Positions 8,517 through 17,747 of a DNA stretch of 64,000 bases are shown in pieces (the stretch's first letter is position 1; each line of letters begins with the position of its first letter). This DNA is from DATNPX01 sp036702975 (GTDB lineage Bacteria; Cyanobacteriota; Vampirovibrionia; Obscuribacterales; Obscuribacteraceae). The translations under genes were made by a program, and so were the position numbers. Below the pieces are notes generated by a model, which was not told the DNA's origin, ran no database searches, and saw only the letters and a list, made by a program, of their open reading frames with translations. The stretch is from NCBI GenBank assembly GCA_036702975.1, contig DATNPX010000050.1:1-64000 (forward strand). The letters run 5' to 3'.

Positions 8517-8862
8517 AGTTTTACACGGCTGATTATCGGATGCGGGTACTTGTCAAACGCCGATAAATCGACATTCCACGAGAGAAAGAGCGCTGCCTGA
8601 TCGCAAAGAGTAATTCCTCTTAACATGCTATTTACTTTCTCAGTGTATCTTAAGAAAAGGGCGCGATCGTGCTCTCTATCAAGGGATTGCGGATATCCAT
8701 TCCATCCAACAACGATAGCTCTTCAACATACTTCCATCAACCTCACTGGAAGAAGCTGCATTAAACAAACAAGAGGTAGCGGATTCGAAATGCAATCGGA
8801 GCCGAAGCATTTCATCCTTTCCGAGGAATAAGTAAAGAAGCTCCCTAGATGCGGCCGAAGCC
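8517..8862. other. Intergenic region between divergent cytochrome c and murA
   Basis: About 346 nt between divergent genes, presumably holding both promoters. I see no clear -35/-10 pair, RNA gene or repeat. A 68-codon plus-strand ORF (8625-8831) lacks a ribosome site and has no coherent composition, so I do not call it. Confidence 0.4.
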
Positions 8863-10176
8863 ATGACAAAACAAATCCACCGTTTAGATCCCCCAACAAA
8901 ACCAAATTCCGGTGAAGCGGAAGAGCGCATACTGATCAGAGGCGGCAAACCTTTATACGGCACCATTCGAATCGGTGGTGCTAAAAACGCCGTCCTCAAA
9001 ATGATGGCAGCGGCTCTTCTTTCTGAAGACGTTTGCGTGTTGAAAAACGTACCGAACCTGACAGACGTGCACATGATGGCTGATGTTTTGAGACATCTTG
9101 GTGCCATCGTCGATATCACCGACGGTGAAGTGAGGATCAATGCACGTGACGTCAACGACTACGAAGCACCTTACGAGCTCGTCAGTCAGTTAAGAGCATC
9201 ATTCGTGGTGCTCGGTCCACTGCTCTCCCGTTTCCATCAAGCGAAAGTCTCTCTGCCGGGAGGTTGCGCTATCGGCGAACGTCGAATCGATTTGCACGAA
9301 AAGGGCTTGAAAGCTTTAGGTGCAGAAGTTGGTATCGACCACGGTTATGTCTATGCCAGCGCAGAAAAGCTCGTCGGAACGAGAATCCTTCTTGAACGTC
9401 CGTCCAACGGCGCTACCGAAAATATCATGCTTGCCGCCGTGCTAGCCGAAGGGCAAACGGTAATCGAAAATGCCGCTCAAGATCCTGAAATCTCGAATTT
9501 GGCTGAGTTCATCAATGCAATTGGTGGCAAAGTTACAGGTGCCGGCACCTATACAATAACCATCGACGGTGTCAGCCAAGACGAATTGCACGGCTGCGTG
9601 GTTGATACCATTCCAGACCGCTGTGAAGCCGGCACATTCATCTACGCCGTATGCGCAACCGGTGGCGAAATCACCATGGAAGGTGCCAATCCACACCACC
9701 TATATTCGGTGATCAATAAAGCCTCAGAAATGGGTGCCGAAGTAGCCATTTATGCGCCAGACACGATTAAGGTGAAGGCGACCGGCCGCATGAAGGCGAC
9801 CGACGCGACCACAGTCCCTTATCCTGGTTTCCCGACCGACTTGCAAGCCCCGCTTATGGCAGCTTTAGTCACGGCTGAAGGCACCTCGATCATCACTGAA
9901 ACTATTTACGAAAATCGTTTCATGCAGGTGGCAGAGCTGCGTCGTATGGCTGCCGACATCGCCCTCACAGGCAACGCTGCCGTCGTAAAAGGCGTCAACA
10001 AACTCATGGGAGCAGAAGTCAGAGCCAGTGACCTCAGAGCAGCCGCTGCTTTGATCGTCGCCGGGTTGGCTGCAGATGGCGTCACGGAGATCACCGGACT
10101 GCATCACTTGGACCGCGGTTACGAGAAGTTAGAAGAAAAGTTTCGTCAGTTAGGCGCCGACATTTGGCGGCGATAA
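8863..10176 (+). CDS. murA: UDP-N-acetylglucosamine 1-carboxyvinyltransferase
   Basis: Catalyses the first committed step of peptidoglycan synthesis, transferring enolpyruvate from PEP to UDP-GlcNAc in the cytosol. At 437 aa it is full length with an N-terminal extension of about 20 residues over E. coli MurA. GGAKNAVLKMMAAALL is the substrate-binding start of domain 1. The loop GGCAIGERRIDLH contains the active-site cysteine (C135, equivalent to E. coli C115), so fosfomycin sensitivity is expected. ATG 8863 lacks a strong ribosome site, so a later start around residue 20 is possible. A strong terminator follows at 10227-10258. Confidence 0.95.
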   Translation: MTKQIHRLDPPTKPNSGEAEERILIRGGKPLYGTIRIGGAKNAVLKMMAAALLSEDVCVLKNVPNLTDVHMMADVLRHLGAIVDITDGEVRINARDVNDYEAPYELVSQLRASFVVLGPLLSRFHQAKVSLPGGCAIGERRIDLHEKGLKALGAEVGIDHGYVYASAEKLVGTRILLERPSNGATENIMLAAVLAEGQTVIENAAQDPEISNLAEFINAIGGKVTGAGTYTITIDGVSQDELHGCVVDTIPDRCEAGTFIYAVCATGGEITMEGANPHHLYSVINKASEMGAEVAIYAPDTIKVKATGRMKATDATTVPYPGFPTDLQAPLMAALVTAEGTSIITETIYENRFMQVAELRRMAADIALTGNAAVVKGVNKLMGAEVRASDLRAAAALIVAGLAADGVTEITGLHHLDRGYEKLEEKFRQLGADIWRR

Positions 10177-10226
10177 AAGCCCGGAATGCCCATTAGCTGG
10201 GTGTTTGCTGATTCGAAAACAGATAT

Positions 10227-10258
10227 GGCGCCGGTAAATGTTTGCCGGCGCCAATTTC
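10227..10258 (+). terminator. Rho-independent terminator of murA
   Basis: A GC-rich 12-bp stem with one G-T pair (arms 10227-10238 and 10241-10252, 2-nt loop as drawn) is followed by a T-rich tract. It lies 51 nt after the murA stop. Confidence 0.75.
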
Positions 10259-10356
10259 TTTCGCTGCCAAATTTGGTATTTTCGAGCGATAAGGAACAGC
10301 AAAAGCACCTGCGTCTGGAATGAGACCGACCGGGGGGCAGGATTCGAGGGCACGTT

Positions 10357-11727
10357 ATGTTGGTAATGAAGTTCGGTGGTACCTCCGTCGGTTCAGCGCA
10401 GAGAATGCAAGGTGTTCTCCAGCTCGTACAAGAGGCGCACCGCAAAGACAACAAAGTCGTTGTTGTACTGTCTGCCATGTCCGGTATGACAAACGCTTTG
10501 ATTGAGGGAGCCCAGCAAGCCGTTAACCATGATTTGAAAGGTGCCCTCCATACCGCCGCCAAGATAAGCGACAACCATGTTCAGGCAATCGAGAATCTAT
10601 TCGCAAAATCGGACGTATCCATGCGATTGATGAGCGAAGTTCAGCAGCACATTCAAGAGCTCGAGATTCTCTACAAAGGCGTAAGTTACTTGGGCGAGCT
10701 GACCAAACGTTCGCTTGACGCCGTCTCTGGCATGGGCGAACTCCTCTCTTCGAAGATAGTGGCAGCATATGCCGAAACTCATGGACTCAAAGTCCAATGG
10801 ATGGATGCTCGTCAGTTTATCGTCACCGATAAAAACTTCGGCAAAGCAAATCCGAACTGGAAAAAACTTGTAGCTAAGACACAAGCAGAGCTCAATCCGA
10901 TTTTAGAAAAAGGCACGGTCGTAATTACGCAGGGTTTCATTGGCGCCACCGAGGACGGTGCAAGCACCACACTCGGACGCGGCGGTTCGGATTTCAGCGC
11001 TTCTATCATCGGGGTTGCACTCGAAGCCGACGAAATTCAAATTTGGACAGATGTAGACGGCATGATGACAGCCGATCCACGTGTTGTAAAAGATGCAGTC
11101 GTGTTGCCTGAAGTCTCCTTCAGGGAAGCATCCGAACTTGCATATTTCGGAGCGAAAGTACTACATCCGCTTACAATCGCACCAGCTGTCGAAAAAGCAA
11201 TTCCGGTGCGCATTCTCAACACGATGGCGCCTGAACGCAAGGGCACTTTGATCAAAGAATCGGTGAAATCAGCCGGCCCGGTCTGCGCGATCGCCTCAAA
11301 GAAGGGCATCATTTCTTTCACACTAACCACTCCGCGCATGCTCATGACGCACGGCTTTTTGACTCGCGTTTTCGAAGTATTCGACAAGCACGAAACATCA
11401 ATCGATTTGATTGCAACGTCGGAGGTGACAGTTTCGATCACAACGGATCGCCTCGACACGGTTCAGGCAATCGCTGACGATCTTTCCGAAATCGGCGAAG
11501 TCGCAGTGAAAAAGGACGTTGCCATAGTGACAGTCGTCGGGCGGCAATTTAAAGAGACCACCGGTCTTGCTGGCAAACTTTTCGATGCCTTGAGCAACAT
11601 CAATATATTGTTGATCTCCGCCGGTGCCTCTGACATCAACATGAGCTTTGTCTGCAATGCAGACGTAGCGGATCAGGCCGTTCAACAACTTCACGAGGCT
11701 TTTTTCTCTCGGGTTGCCAGTAAATAA
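10357..11727 (+). CDS. lysC: Aspartate kinase
   Basis: Phosphorylates aspartate at the head of the lysine, threonine, methionine and diaminopimelate pathway, so it feeds cell-wall synthesis as well as protein synthesis. The 456-aa length and architecture match the LysC/ThrA-type kinases. The N-terminal MKFGGTSVGSAQRM and GRGGSDFSASIIG are the kinase motifs (about 1-295). Two C-terminal ACT domains (about 310-380 and 390-450) should give feedback control by an amino acid, probably lysine or threonine. Start ATG 10357 has GAGGG (10346-10350) upstream. No other gene of the pathway is adjacent. Confidence 0.93.
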   Translation: MLVMKFGGTSVGSAQRMQGVLQLVQEAHRKDNKVVVVLSAMSGMTNALIEGAQQAVNHDLKGALHTAAKISDNHVQAIENLFAKSDVSMRLMSEVQQHIQELEILYKGVSYLGELTKRSLDAVSGMGELLSSKIVAAYAETHGLKVQWMDARQFIVTDKNFGKANPNWKKLVAKTQAELNPILEKGTVVITQGFIGATEDGASTTLGRGGSDFSASIIGVALEADEIQIWTDVDGMMTADPRVVKDAVVLPEVSFREASELAYFGAKVLHPLTIAPAVEKAIPVRILNTMAPERKGTLIKESVKSAGPVCAIASKKGIISFTLTTPRMLMTHGFLTRVFEVFDKHETSIDLIATSEVTVSITTDRLDTVQAIADDLSEIGEVAVKKDVAIVTVVGRQFKETTGLAGKLFDALSNINILLISAGASDINMSFVCNADVADQAVQQLHEAFFSRVASK

Positions 11728-11821
11728 AATGTGCCGCGAAACTTTGAACTTTTCTGCTCAATCGACCGTTATATAGATTATGAGGGTCGGTGAAAGTTAG
11801 AAGAGCAGAGGAGTACTGCCT

Positions 11822-13360
11822 ATGTTTTCGCGCGTCTATTCTGGTGGTTTGCTTGGTGTTGATGCATATAGAATTGAAGTGGAAGTCGACTGCAGTTCAG
11901 GCATTGGACAAATTCAACTTGTCGGCTTGCCAGACACATCGATAAAAGAATCACAAGAGAGAGTGCGTGCAGCCATAAAAGCCTGCGCGTTTCTTGTCCC
12001 ACCAGGCAAAAAGTGGGTCGTCAATCTAGCGCCGGCTTACACGAGAAAAGAAGGTCCTGCCTACGATCTGCCGATCGCCATTGGCGTTCTTGCATCGACT
12101 GAATTGATTCCAACAACGCACTTAGGCTCATACTGGTTAATCGGCGAACTCAGTTTAGATGGTTCGATACGCCCAGTTTCAGGAGTTCTGCCCATAGCGC
12201 TGGCAGCAAAAGAGCACGGCGCACTTGGCATCATCGTGCCGGAAGAAAATGCAGAAGAAGCAGCACTGGTCGAAGGACTGACAGTCTATCCAGTCAGTCA
12301 CTTACAGCAAGTGTGCACGATAATGCGGGCGCCATCACGGGCAGCAAAAGTTGATACGAGGCCAAGAGACAACTTCAGGCAGCGGCAAGGGAGCAACAAC
12401 ACGCCTGATTTTCGTGACGTGCGCGGTCAGGTAAATGCTAAGCGCGCACTACAGATCGCAGCTGCAGGGCATCACAATGTGCTCATGGTTGGACCACCGG
12501 GCGCCGGCAAGTCGATGCTGGCGCAGAGGCTGCCTTCCATCATGCCACCACTTTCATTTGAAGAAGCGCTCGAGCTCACCAAGCTCTACAGCGTTGCAGG
12601 ACTATTGAAAAGCAAGACATCAATGGTTTTGGATAGACCATTCCGTGCACCACATCACAGTGCTTCTGCGGTTGGGTTAGTTGGCGGTGGTTCTGTGCCA
12701 AAACCTGGAGAGATATCACTCAGTCACAAGGGTATTCTGTTTCTAGATGAGTTGACAGAGTTTCCCAGAGCCCATTTAGAAACGCTGAGACAGCCGCTGG
12801 AGACAGCAAGTGTAACGATCAGTCGCGTTAGTCAAACGTTGACGTATCCTGCGAATTTCCTTCTTGTTGGCGCTTGCAATCCGTGTCCCTGCGGCTACAG
12901 AAACGACCCACTCAAGTACTGCAGCTGCAGTCCTGGACAAGCAGATAGATATTGGTCACGTTTGTCAGGACCACTTCTCGACCGAATCGATCTGCAGATC
13001 GAAGTGGCACGGCTGAAGGAAAACGAGCTGGCACAAGCCTTCGGCAGCGAGACTTCAGAAATGATGCGCTTACGAGTCGAGCGCGCAGTGCGTAAACAGC
13101 GTCAACGCAGTGGTGGTAATGATTCGTTCGTATTTAACGGACATCTTTCTCAAAGAGAGATAGCTAAACACTGTCAGATCGACGAGAAATCGCGCAGCAT
13201 GCTAGCGAAAGCCATAACACATTTAGGACTCTCAGCTCGTGCCTACGACAGAGTGCTTAGAATAGCCAGGACTATCGCAGATCTCGACGACCACACAAAG
13301 ATCCAACCCGAAGATATCGCAGAAGCCATACGATATCGCACACTGAGTCGAGCAAGCTAA
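11822..13360 (+). CDS. comM: YifB/ComM-family Mg-chelatase-like AAA+ ATPase
   Basis: A 512-aa protein of the YifB/ComM family. In Vibrio, ComM is a hexameric helicase promoting branch migration during natural transformation; elsewhere the role is less clear. The N-terminal Lon-like S16 fold domain (about 1-170, VDCSSGIGQIQLVGLPD) is followed by the Mg-chelatase AAA+ core with Walker A GPPGAGKSMLAQRL (about 222-235) and Walker B GILFLDELTEF. A cysteine-rich segment CNPCPCGYRNDPLKYCSC is conserved in the family. Start ATG 11822 follows AGAGGAG (11807-11813). It is monocistronic. It suggests, without proving, DNA-uptake competence. Confidence 0.9.
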   Translation: MFSRVYSGGLLGVDAYRIEVEVDCSSGIGQIQLVGLPDTSIKESQERVRAAIKACAFLVPPGKKWVVNLAPAYTRKEGPAYDLPIAIGVLASTELIPTTHLGSYWLIGELSLDGSIRPVSGVLPIALAAKEHGALGIIVPEENAEEAALVEGLTVYPVSHLQQVCTIMRAPSRAAKVDTRPRDNFRQRQGSNNTPDFRDVRGQVNAKRALQIAAAGHHNVLMVGPPGAGKSMLAQRLPSIMPPLSFEEALELTKLYSVAGLLKSKTSMVLDRPFRAPHHSASAVGLVGGGSVPKPGEISLSHKGILFLDELTEFPRAHLETLRQPLETASVTISRVSQTLTYPANFLLVGACNPCPCGYRNDPLKYCSCSPGQADRYWSRLSGPLLDRIDLQIEVARLKENELAQAFGSETSEMMRLRVERAVRKQRQRSGGNDSFVFNGHLSQREIAKHCQIDEKSRSMLAKAITHLGLSARAYDRVLRIARTIADLDDHTKIQPEDIAEAIRYRTLSRAS

Positions 13361-13430
13361 TGCTGGTGAGTGCTATTCCGTCTTGTCCATGAGAAACGAC
13401 GCAGATGAAACCGGTGAGTTAATGTACCCG

Positions 13431-13466
13431 TTTTCGATTTTTACGATCCGTTTCGATATTTTCGAT
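13431..13466 (+). promoter_or_regulatory. Four phased CGAT repeats, putative operator of the toxin-antitoxin operon
   Basis: CGAT occurs at 13435, 13444, 13454 and 13463, spaced 9, 10 and 9 nt, mostly inside TTTCGAT. This AT-rich block ends 13 nt before the antitoxin start. About one repeat per helical turn on the same face fits cooperative binding by the HTH antitoxin, the usual mode of autoregulation in type II toxin-antitoxin operons. Confidence 0.45.
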
Positions 13467-13479
13467 TACAATCAAATAC

Positions 13480-13938
13480 ATGAGAAGCAAACACATGATT
13501 AGCCCAGTACTTGAGCCAATTTCAGCAAAAGATGAAGAGGCGGAAGTTGAAGCGTTCGGCGAAGCGCTTAGAGTCGTCAAGCGTCACGCAAAACTAGTTG
13601 CTCCGGATGGACGAGAATTGGCAATTCCCGAGTCAATATACAAGGTGCTGGAGCAAGTGATCCCTTTTCTAGTTACAGATCATGCTGTCTCGATCGTTCC
13701 AGTTGGCGCTTCATTGACGACGCAGCAAGCCGCCGACCTTTTAAACGTCTCGCGCCCTCATCTAATCAAACTTTTGAAAGATGGTGATATACCTTTTGCA
13801 CGATCGGATGAGCCGGGAAGTCACCGAAAGATACGCTTTGTGGATTTGATGGAATACAAGCACCAAATAAACATAGAGCGGCGCCAGCAAATGCGCAAAC
13901 TCACTGAATTGAGTCAAGACGCTGGACTCTACGACTAA
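13480..13938 (+). CDS. Excisionase-type HTH antitoxin of a PIN toxin
   Basis: A 152-aa DNA-binding protein, probably the antitoxin of the PIN gene 14 nt downstream. The C-terminal half (about residues 85-135) is an excisionase/MerR-like winged helix: TTQQAADLLNVSRPHLIKLL, then SHRKIRFVDLMEYKHQ. The N-terminal half is acidic and includes a segment of beta character (RHAKLVAPDGRELAIPESIY). HTH genes of this kind paired with a PIN protein are a known type II arrangement. ATG 13480 and ATG 13495 are both possible starts, neither with a strong ribosome site. The upstream CGAT array is the likely operator. The toxin-antitoxin assignment is by gene order and domains. Confidence 0.78.
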   Translation: MRSKHMISPVLEPISAKDEEAEVEAFGEALRVVKRHAKLVAPDGRELAIPESIYKVLEQVIPFLVTDHAVSIVPVGASLTTQQAADLLNVSRPHLIKLLKDGDIPFARSDEPGSHRKIRFVDLMEYKHQINIERRQQMRKLTELSQDAGLYD

Positions 13939-13952
13939 TTAGTGAGTAAGCT

Positions 13953-14495
13953 GTGGCCACATTTCCTGTCGTTATTGACGCCTGCGTATTGTTCAATGCC
14001 CCGGTAAGAGACACTTTGCTACGTGCGGCGGAGTATGGTGCTTTCCGTGTTCATTGGTCACAGAAGATTCTTGATGAAACCACTAAAAATTTGGTTGAGC
14101 GCAAGAAAATGAATGAAACACAGGCTGCGCACCTTGTTTCCGAAATGTCGAAGGCTTTTCCGGAAGCTATGACAGAAGTTCCACAGTCTCAGGTTGATGC
14201 TATACGTAACGACCCAAAAGATCGACACGTAGCGGCATGCGCCGTCTGCGCTTCGGCAGAAGTGATATGCACATTCAACGTATCTGACTTCAAACCGGAG
14301 GACCTCCCTAATACAAATATAGAGGCACAAAACCCTGATCAATTTCTTTGCTTTCTCTTCGATCTTTCTCAAGAGACCATGATGCGTGTGCTCACTGAAC
14401 AGGCGTCAGATTTGAAAGAAATAGATTTGGACAAACTCCTCGGACTGCTGCAGAAGCACGTACCGGACTTCGTTGAAAACATCAAAAAACGTTAG
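13953..14495 (+). CDS. PIN-domain ribonuclease, probable toxin
   Basis: A 180-aa PIN-fold protein, probably a metal-dependent RNase toxin. The first acidic residue is in VVIDACVLFN (D9), and further conserved acids are in NDPKDRHVAACAV and TFNVSDF, matching the PIN acidic cluster. A C-terminal extension of about 50 residues (TEQASDLKEIDLDKLLGLLQ) is helical and may contact the antitoxin. GTG 13953 lies 14 nt after the antitoxin stop, so the two are cotranscribed. The gene converges on the membrane protein ending at 14513. Activity and target RNA are unknown. Confidence 0.8.
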   Translation: MATFPVVIDACVLFNAPVRDTLLRAAEYGAFRVHWSQKILDETTKNLVERKKMNETQAAHLVSEMSKAFPEAMTEVPQSQVDAIRNDPKDRHVAACAVCASAEVICTFNVSDFKPEDLPNTNIEAQNPDQFLCFLFDLSQETMMRVLTEQASDLKEIDLDKLLGLLQKHVPDFVENIKKR

Positions 14496-14512
14496 AACAT
14501 ATAAATAGACAT

Positions 14513-16111
14513 CTAACGTCGGTGGAATATCATCGCCGAGTTATCTTCATAAGCAACCTCCCACTGTGGAGACTTCGCAAGATAGGCACCGAGATTGGTG
14601 TGCGGCGTTAGCACCGACCACTCGATGTCATAACGACGTAGAAGCTCAGGGCAACTCGGATCAGCAGACATAAGACTCATGTAATTGCGTACGATCATTG
14701 GTGGATAGACATCGATACGGGTGTCCGCAAACTGTTTCATCTGCCTCGGTCCATACATTTCGAGCAGGGAAGCAATCTGCAAAGTGGAAAAAGTATTGCC
14801 TTGGTGCCAGTTGTCTAAAAGAAAGGCAACAGCTTTGAAAGGAGGTTGAAAAGTATCCGTAGCTTGCGGCATCGTTAGTGGTACCAAACGGTCGGCAAAA
14901 AACAGCACCGCACCTGCACTCAAGACAGAAACCGGCAATTCCAAAAAGAGAAACGCTCTTGGCCGGCGTACAAATAAGTCGACGGTCTCCGCCTCCGTAC
15001 TTGTGGAAGGTATCAGTGCAGCGAACAGCCTGCAACACTCGGCAGCGATGATAAGCGAAAGTGGTGAAACCAGACGCCGGCAGACTACTGCCAAACCCAA
15101 GGCAACAAGAAGCAGGAATGCACTACGAAAGACTCCCACCGAAGATGCCTTTTCCGAAAATGTCCGAAACAGCGCATTCAAGATGACTATAATCGACACC
15201 GTCGCCAACAAAAAAAAGGCGTAGTAAATAGGTTGCGAAGCGAGTGCCGTCGACACAGGCAAGAGTTCATCTAGAAGCGGCGAGAAGGGTGAGAAAAATA
15301 GATGAGGCAAATAAGTCCACAGGTGAACCCCATATGGATTTATCCAGCTAGCTACCAAGCACCACGACAAATAAAGCACAGATACTCTAGCGGTTTGAGC
15401 GAGCACCAGTCTCTGCCAGCGCTCTTTTGCAATTAAATGCTCAAACAACGAGCCAAGCGCGATACCCGATAGCAAAAGCAGGCCGATGACAAATCCGCTA
15501 TGCGAGTTGCACCAGACAACGGTCAAGAGAACAAGCAACAAACAACGTTTTTTGCTGAAAGAAGGCGAATCTAACTCCGGAGGCTCAGAGGTATGGACAG
15601 CCACAATTGATGTTTTCATCAACGGCTGCAACAGTAAAAGCCACAAGGAGAGCGCTAAAAGCGTCAATATCTCAGGACGGACTATCAATCTGATTGCCAC
15701 CGATCCGAATGCCAGAGCCACCATGAAGAAGCAAAAGACCGGCTTCGCCTTTGTCAAAAGACAGGTCCTTGTGAGAATTGCAAGAGAAGCTACAGCCGCA
15801 GTTGCAGAGCATAAACACAAAAGCCCACGCAAATCAGAATTATTGAAAACAGCAGCGAAGACAACTTCCGATAGCCACTGATAGACGACAAACGGTTGAT
15901 GTATTCCTGTTACCGATACCATCGGAATAGTAAAAGAGAAGGGGTCAGTAGTAGGCAAGGAATGGGTCGACAATATCATCTGGCCGGTTCTGACGAGCCA
16001 GCAGGAATCAGGGTCCATGAAGCCACTGATAGCGAACAACAGACCAGCAGCAATACTTAGTCCATAAAGAACTACAAGCCCAAATCCAATTGGTAAACGA
16101 AGCAATCTCAA
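14513..16111 (-). CDS. Polytopic membrane protein, GT-C glycosyltransferase-like
   Basis: A 532-aa protein with about ten hydrophobic helices and a soluble C-terminal domain of about 110 residues. The N-terminal loop after the first helix reads DPDSCWLVRTGQMILSTHSL with TDPFSF, then YQWLSEVVF. This layout, an acidic pair in the first periplasmic loop plus a WLSE motif, is seen in uncharacterised GT-C-like membrane proteins that may use lipid-linked sugars. The C-terminal part ends DIEWSVLTPHTNLGAYLAKS, similar to the tail domain of such proteins. No sugar-metabolism neighbour supports the assignment. It is monocistronic and 18 nt convergent with the PIN gene. Confidence 0.65.
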   Translation of the reverse strand: MRLLRLPIGFGLVVLYGLSIAAGLLFAISGFMDPDSCWLVRTGQMILSTHSLPTTDPFSFTIPMVSVTGIHQPFVVYQWLSEVVFAAVFNNSDLRGLLCLCSATAAVASLAILTRTCLLTKAKPVFCFFMVALAFGSVAIRLIVRPEILTLLALSLWLLLLQPLMKTSIVAVHTSEPPELDSPSFSKKRCLLLVLLTVVWCNSHSGFVIGLLLLSGIALGSLFEHLIAKERWQRLVLAQTARVSVLYLSWCLVASWINPYGVHLWTYLPHLFFSPFSPLLDELLPVSTALASQPIYYAFFLLATVSIIVILNALFRTFSEKASSVGVFRSAFLLLVALGLAVVCRRLVSPLSLIIAAECCRLFAALIPSTSTEAETVDLFVRRPRAFLFLELPVSVLSAGAVLFFADRLVPLTMPQATDTFQPPFKAVAFLLDNWHQGNTFSTLQIASLLEMYGPRQMKQFADTRIDVYPPMIVRNYMSLMSADPSCPELLRRYDIEWSVLTPHTNLGAYLAKSPQWEVAYEDNSAMIFHRR

Positions 16112-16272
16112 AAGTTCTAACCGGTGTGCGCGCTTCGCTCGAGTCTACCAGAGTGGCAAAGGCGAAAGTAAACTAGCAGCCATTTTGGGACGATGCCCAT
16201 TGCCAAGCCGCGCAGGCAAAGGGATAATGGCGAGAAGTCTCTAACCCACTTCATTTCAGGGGATTAAATCGT

Positions 16273-17715
16273 ATGTTTCTTGGCAACAAGAGCCGTCTAA
16301 ACCGCCAGACCGGTACAGGAACAACCCGGCTGGGGGAGATTCTGGTTGAAGCTGGCGTGATCAAGAACGAGTTAATCACTCAGTCTCTCGCTATTGCTAA
16401 GAACTCAAAATTGCCGATTGGACGCGTTCTTACTATGTATGGGTTCACGAGCGAAAAAGTTATCGAATCAGCACTTGCAGCACAACAGGGTTTGAGGGAA
16501 GGGCGGTTCAATCGTCAGCAAGCATCTCAACTTGTGCGCGTTGCCTATACGAGTCAGGTTAGTTTTGAGCAAGCTCAATCGATCGTTGGTCTCACTCAAG
16601 CTGATGCCGGTGGGCATGGCGAATTGGGGCGTATGCTTTTGGCTTCAGGTATCCTCACCGAAGAGACTTTGAATGAAGGCAAGACAGCGATAGGGCAAAC
16701 CGACAAAACGCTCGGACAACTTTTGCTAGAACAAGAAAAAATTCCCATACACGTTTTGATCAATGCGCTGCACCTCTCCTTGTTGTGCCGAGACCAGGCC
16801 CTTCCGCAGCTGGACGCAGTTTCAATTCTGGATAAAGTTCATCGAGAGAACATGAGCATACCGGAAGCAGTGGAGCTTCTGCAGTTAGGAAACCTACCCG
16901 AACAGAAAGATATTCATCTAGCGGCTTTCTTGATTCTTGCTCAGTTTGTCGATCAACGAATTGTTCTACAAACGCTCGAGCAATCACTCGACCGCAAAGT
17001 ATTCTTCGGCGACATTCTCGTCGAGCTCAAAGCTCTCACTCCTGAGTCGCTCGATGCAGCGATTCATTTGCAAGAGATGGTCGAGCATCAGATACTAGAG
17101 CTGGACCAGGCCTGCGACATTTTTTCATTTGTAGCCGAGTTAAACGCACCACTCGACGGATTGCTCGTCGAATTTGAGAAGATGTCCGAAATTGCCAAAT
17201 TCATCATCGGGGCAAAGGTGATACCAGAAAGCGACTGCGAAAAGTTCAACTTGCGCGAAGACAACGACGACATCCTCATGGGAATATCACTTTTGAGAAG
17301 TGGTCTGGTCTCTGAAGCCCAAGTCGGCTACGCGTCAAACCTCGTAGACCAGATGAAGAGTGAAAATTTGAACAGAGATGACGCTCTCGGAATCTACCTC
17401 TATTGCCTTAAAAACAAGGTCGAACCAGAGTCAGCAATCAAGCAATTTCAAGACGGTGAGTTGAAAGAGCTGCCAAAGCCTTCGAACGAAAACGCTATCG
17501 AACAACAAAAAGGCAAAGACGCAGAGACTGCCAACGAATCATCCCCTCAAGCTGACGGCGACAGCAACTCTACAAAGGCCAGCGCCGAAGTCTCTGAAAA
17601 GGAAGATGCGGAGAAAGCAGAGTCAGAGAAGTGCGAAGAAGCCGAAGACTTGAGTGCATCCAAAACTGAAGACAACGAGACCGGAGACGGAAAGCAAAGC
17701 GACGGGAACGAATAG
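16273..17715 (+). CDS. Four-module GspE-N-like repeat protein with acidic tail
   Basis: A 480-aa protein built from four divergent modules of about 93 residues (roughly 17-107, 115-204, 210-303, 305-393). The first reads RLGEILVEAGVIKNELITQS and then PIGRVLTMYGFTSEKVIESA, the pattern of the GspE/MshE N-terminal domain, which in secretion ATPases binds partner proteins or c-di-GMP. No ATPase domain follows. Instead there is a disordered tail rich in Glu, Ser and Lys (395-480). Start ATG 16273 has AGGGGA about 9 nt upstream. A longer paralogue with the same four-module design lies at 45.5 kb. Function is unknown; a scaffold or second-messenger receptor role is only a guess. Confidence 0.75.
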   Translation: MFLGNKSRLNRQTGTGTTRLGEILVEAGVIKNELITQSLAIAKNSKLPIGRVLTMYGFTSEKVIESALAAQQGLREGRFNRQQASQLVRVAYTSQVSFEQAQSIVGLTQADAGGHGELGRMLLASGILTEETLNEGKTAIGQTDKTLGQLLLEQEKIPIHVLINALHLSLLCRDQALPQLDAVSILDKVHRENMSIPEAVELLQLGNLPEQKDIHLAAFLILAQFVDQRIVLQTLEQSLDRKVFFGDILVELKALTPESLDAAIHLQEMVEHQILELDQACDIFSFVAELNAPLDGLLVEFEKMSEIAKFIIGAKVIPESDCEKFNLREDNDDILMGISLLRSGLVSEAQVGYASNLVDQMKSENLNRDDALGIYLYCLKNKVEPESAIKQFQDGELKELPKPSNENAIEQQKGKDAETANESSPQADGDSNSTKASAEVSEKEDAEKAESEKCEEAEDLSASKTEDNETGDGKQSDGNE

Positions 17716-17747
17716 CTTATCGGACTTGCTGTCGGTGGGGCATTTGT

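Noticed and set aside
8625..8831. A 68-codon plus-strand ORF before murA
   Set aside because: No ribosome site, incoherent composition, and it lies in a promoter gap between divergent genes.
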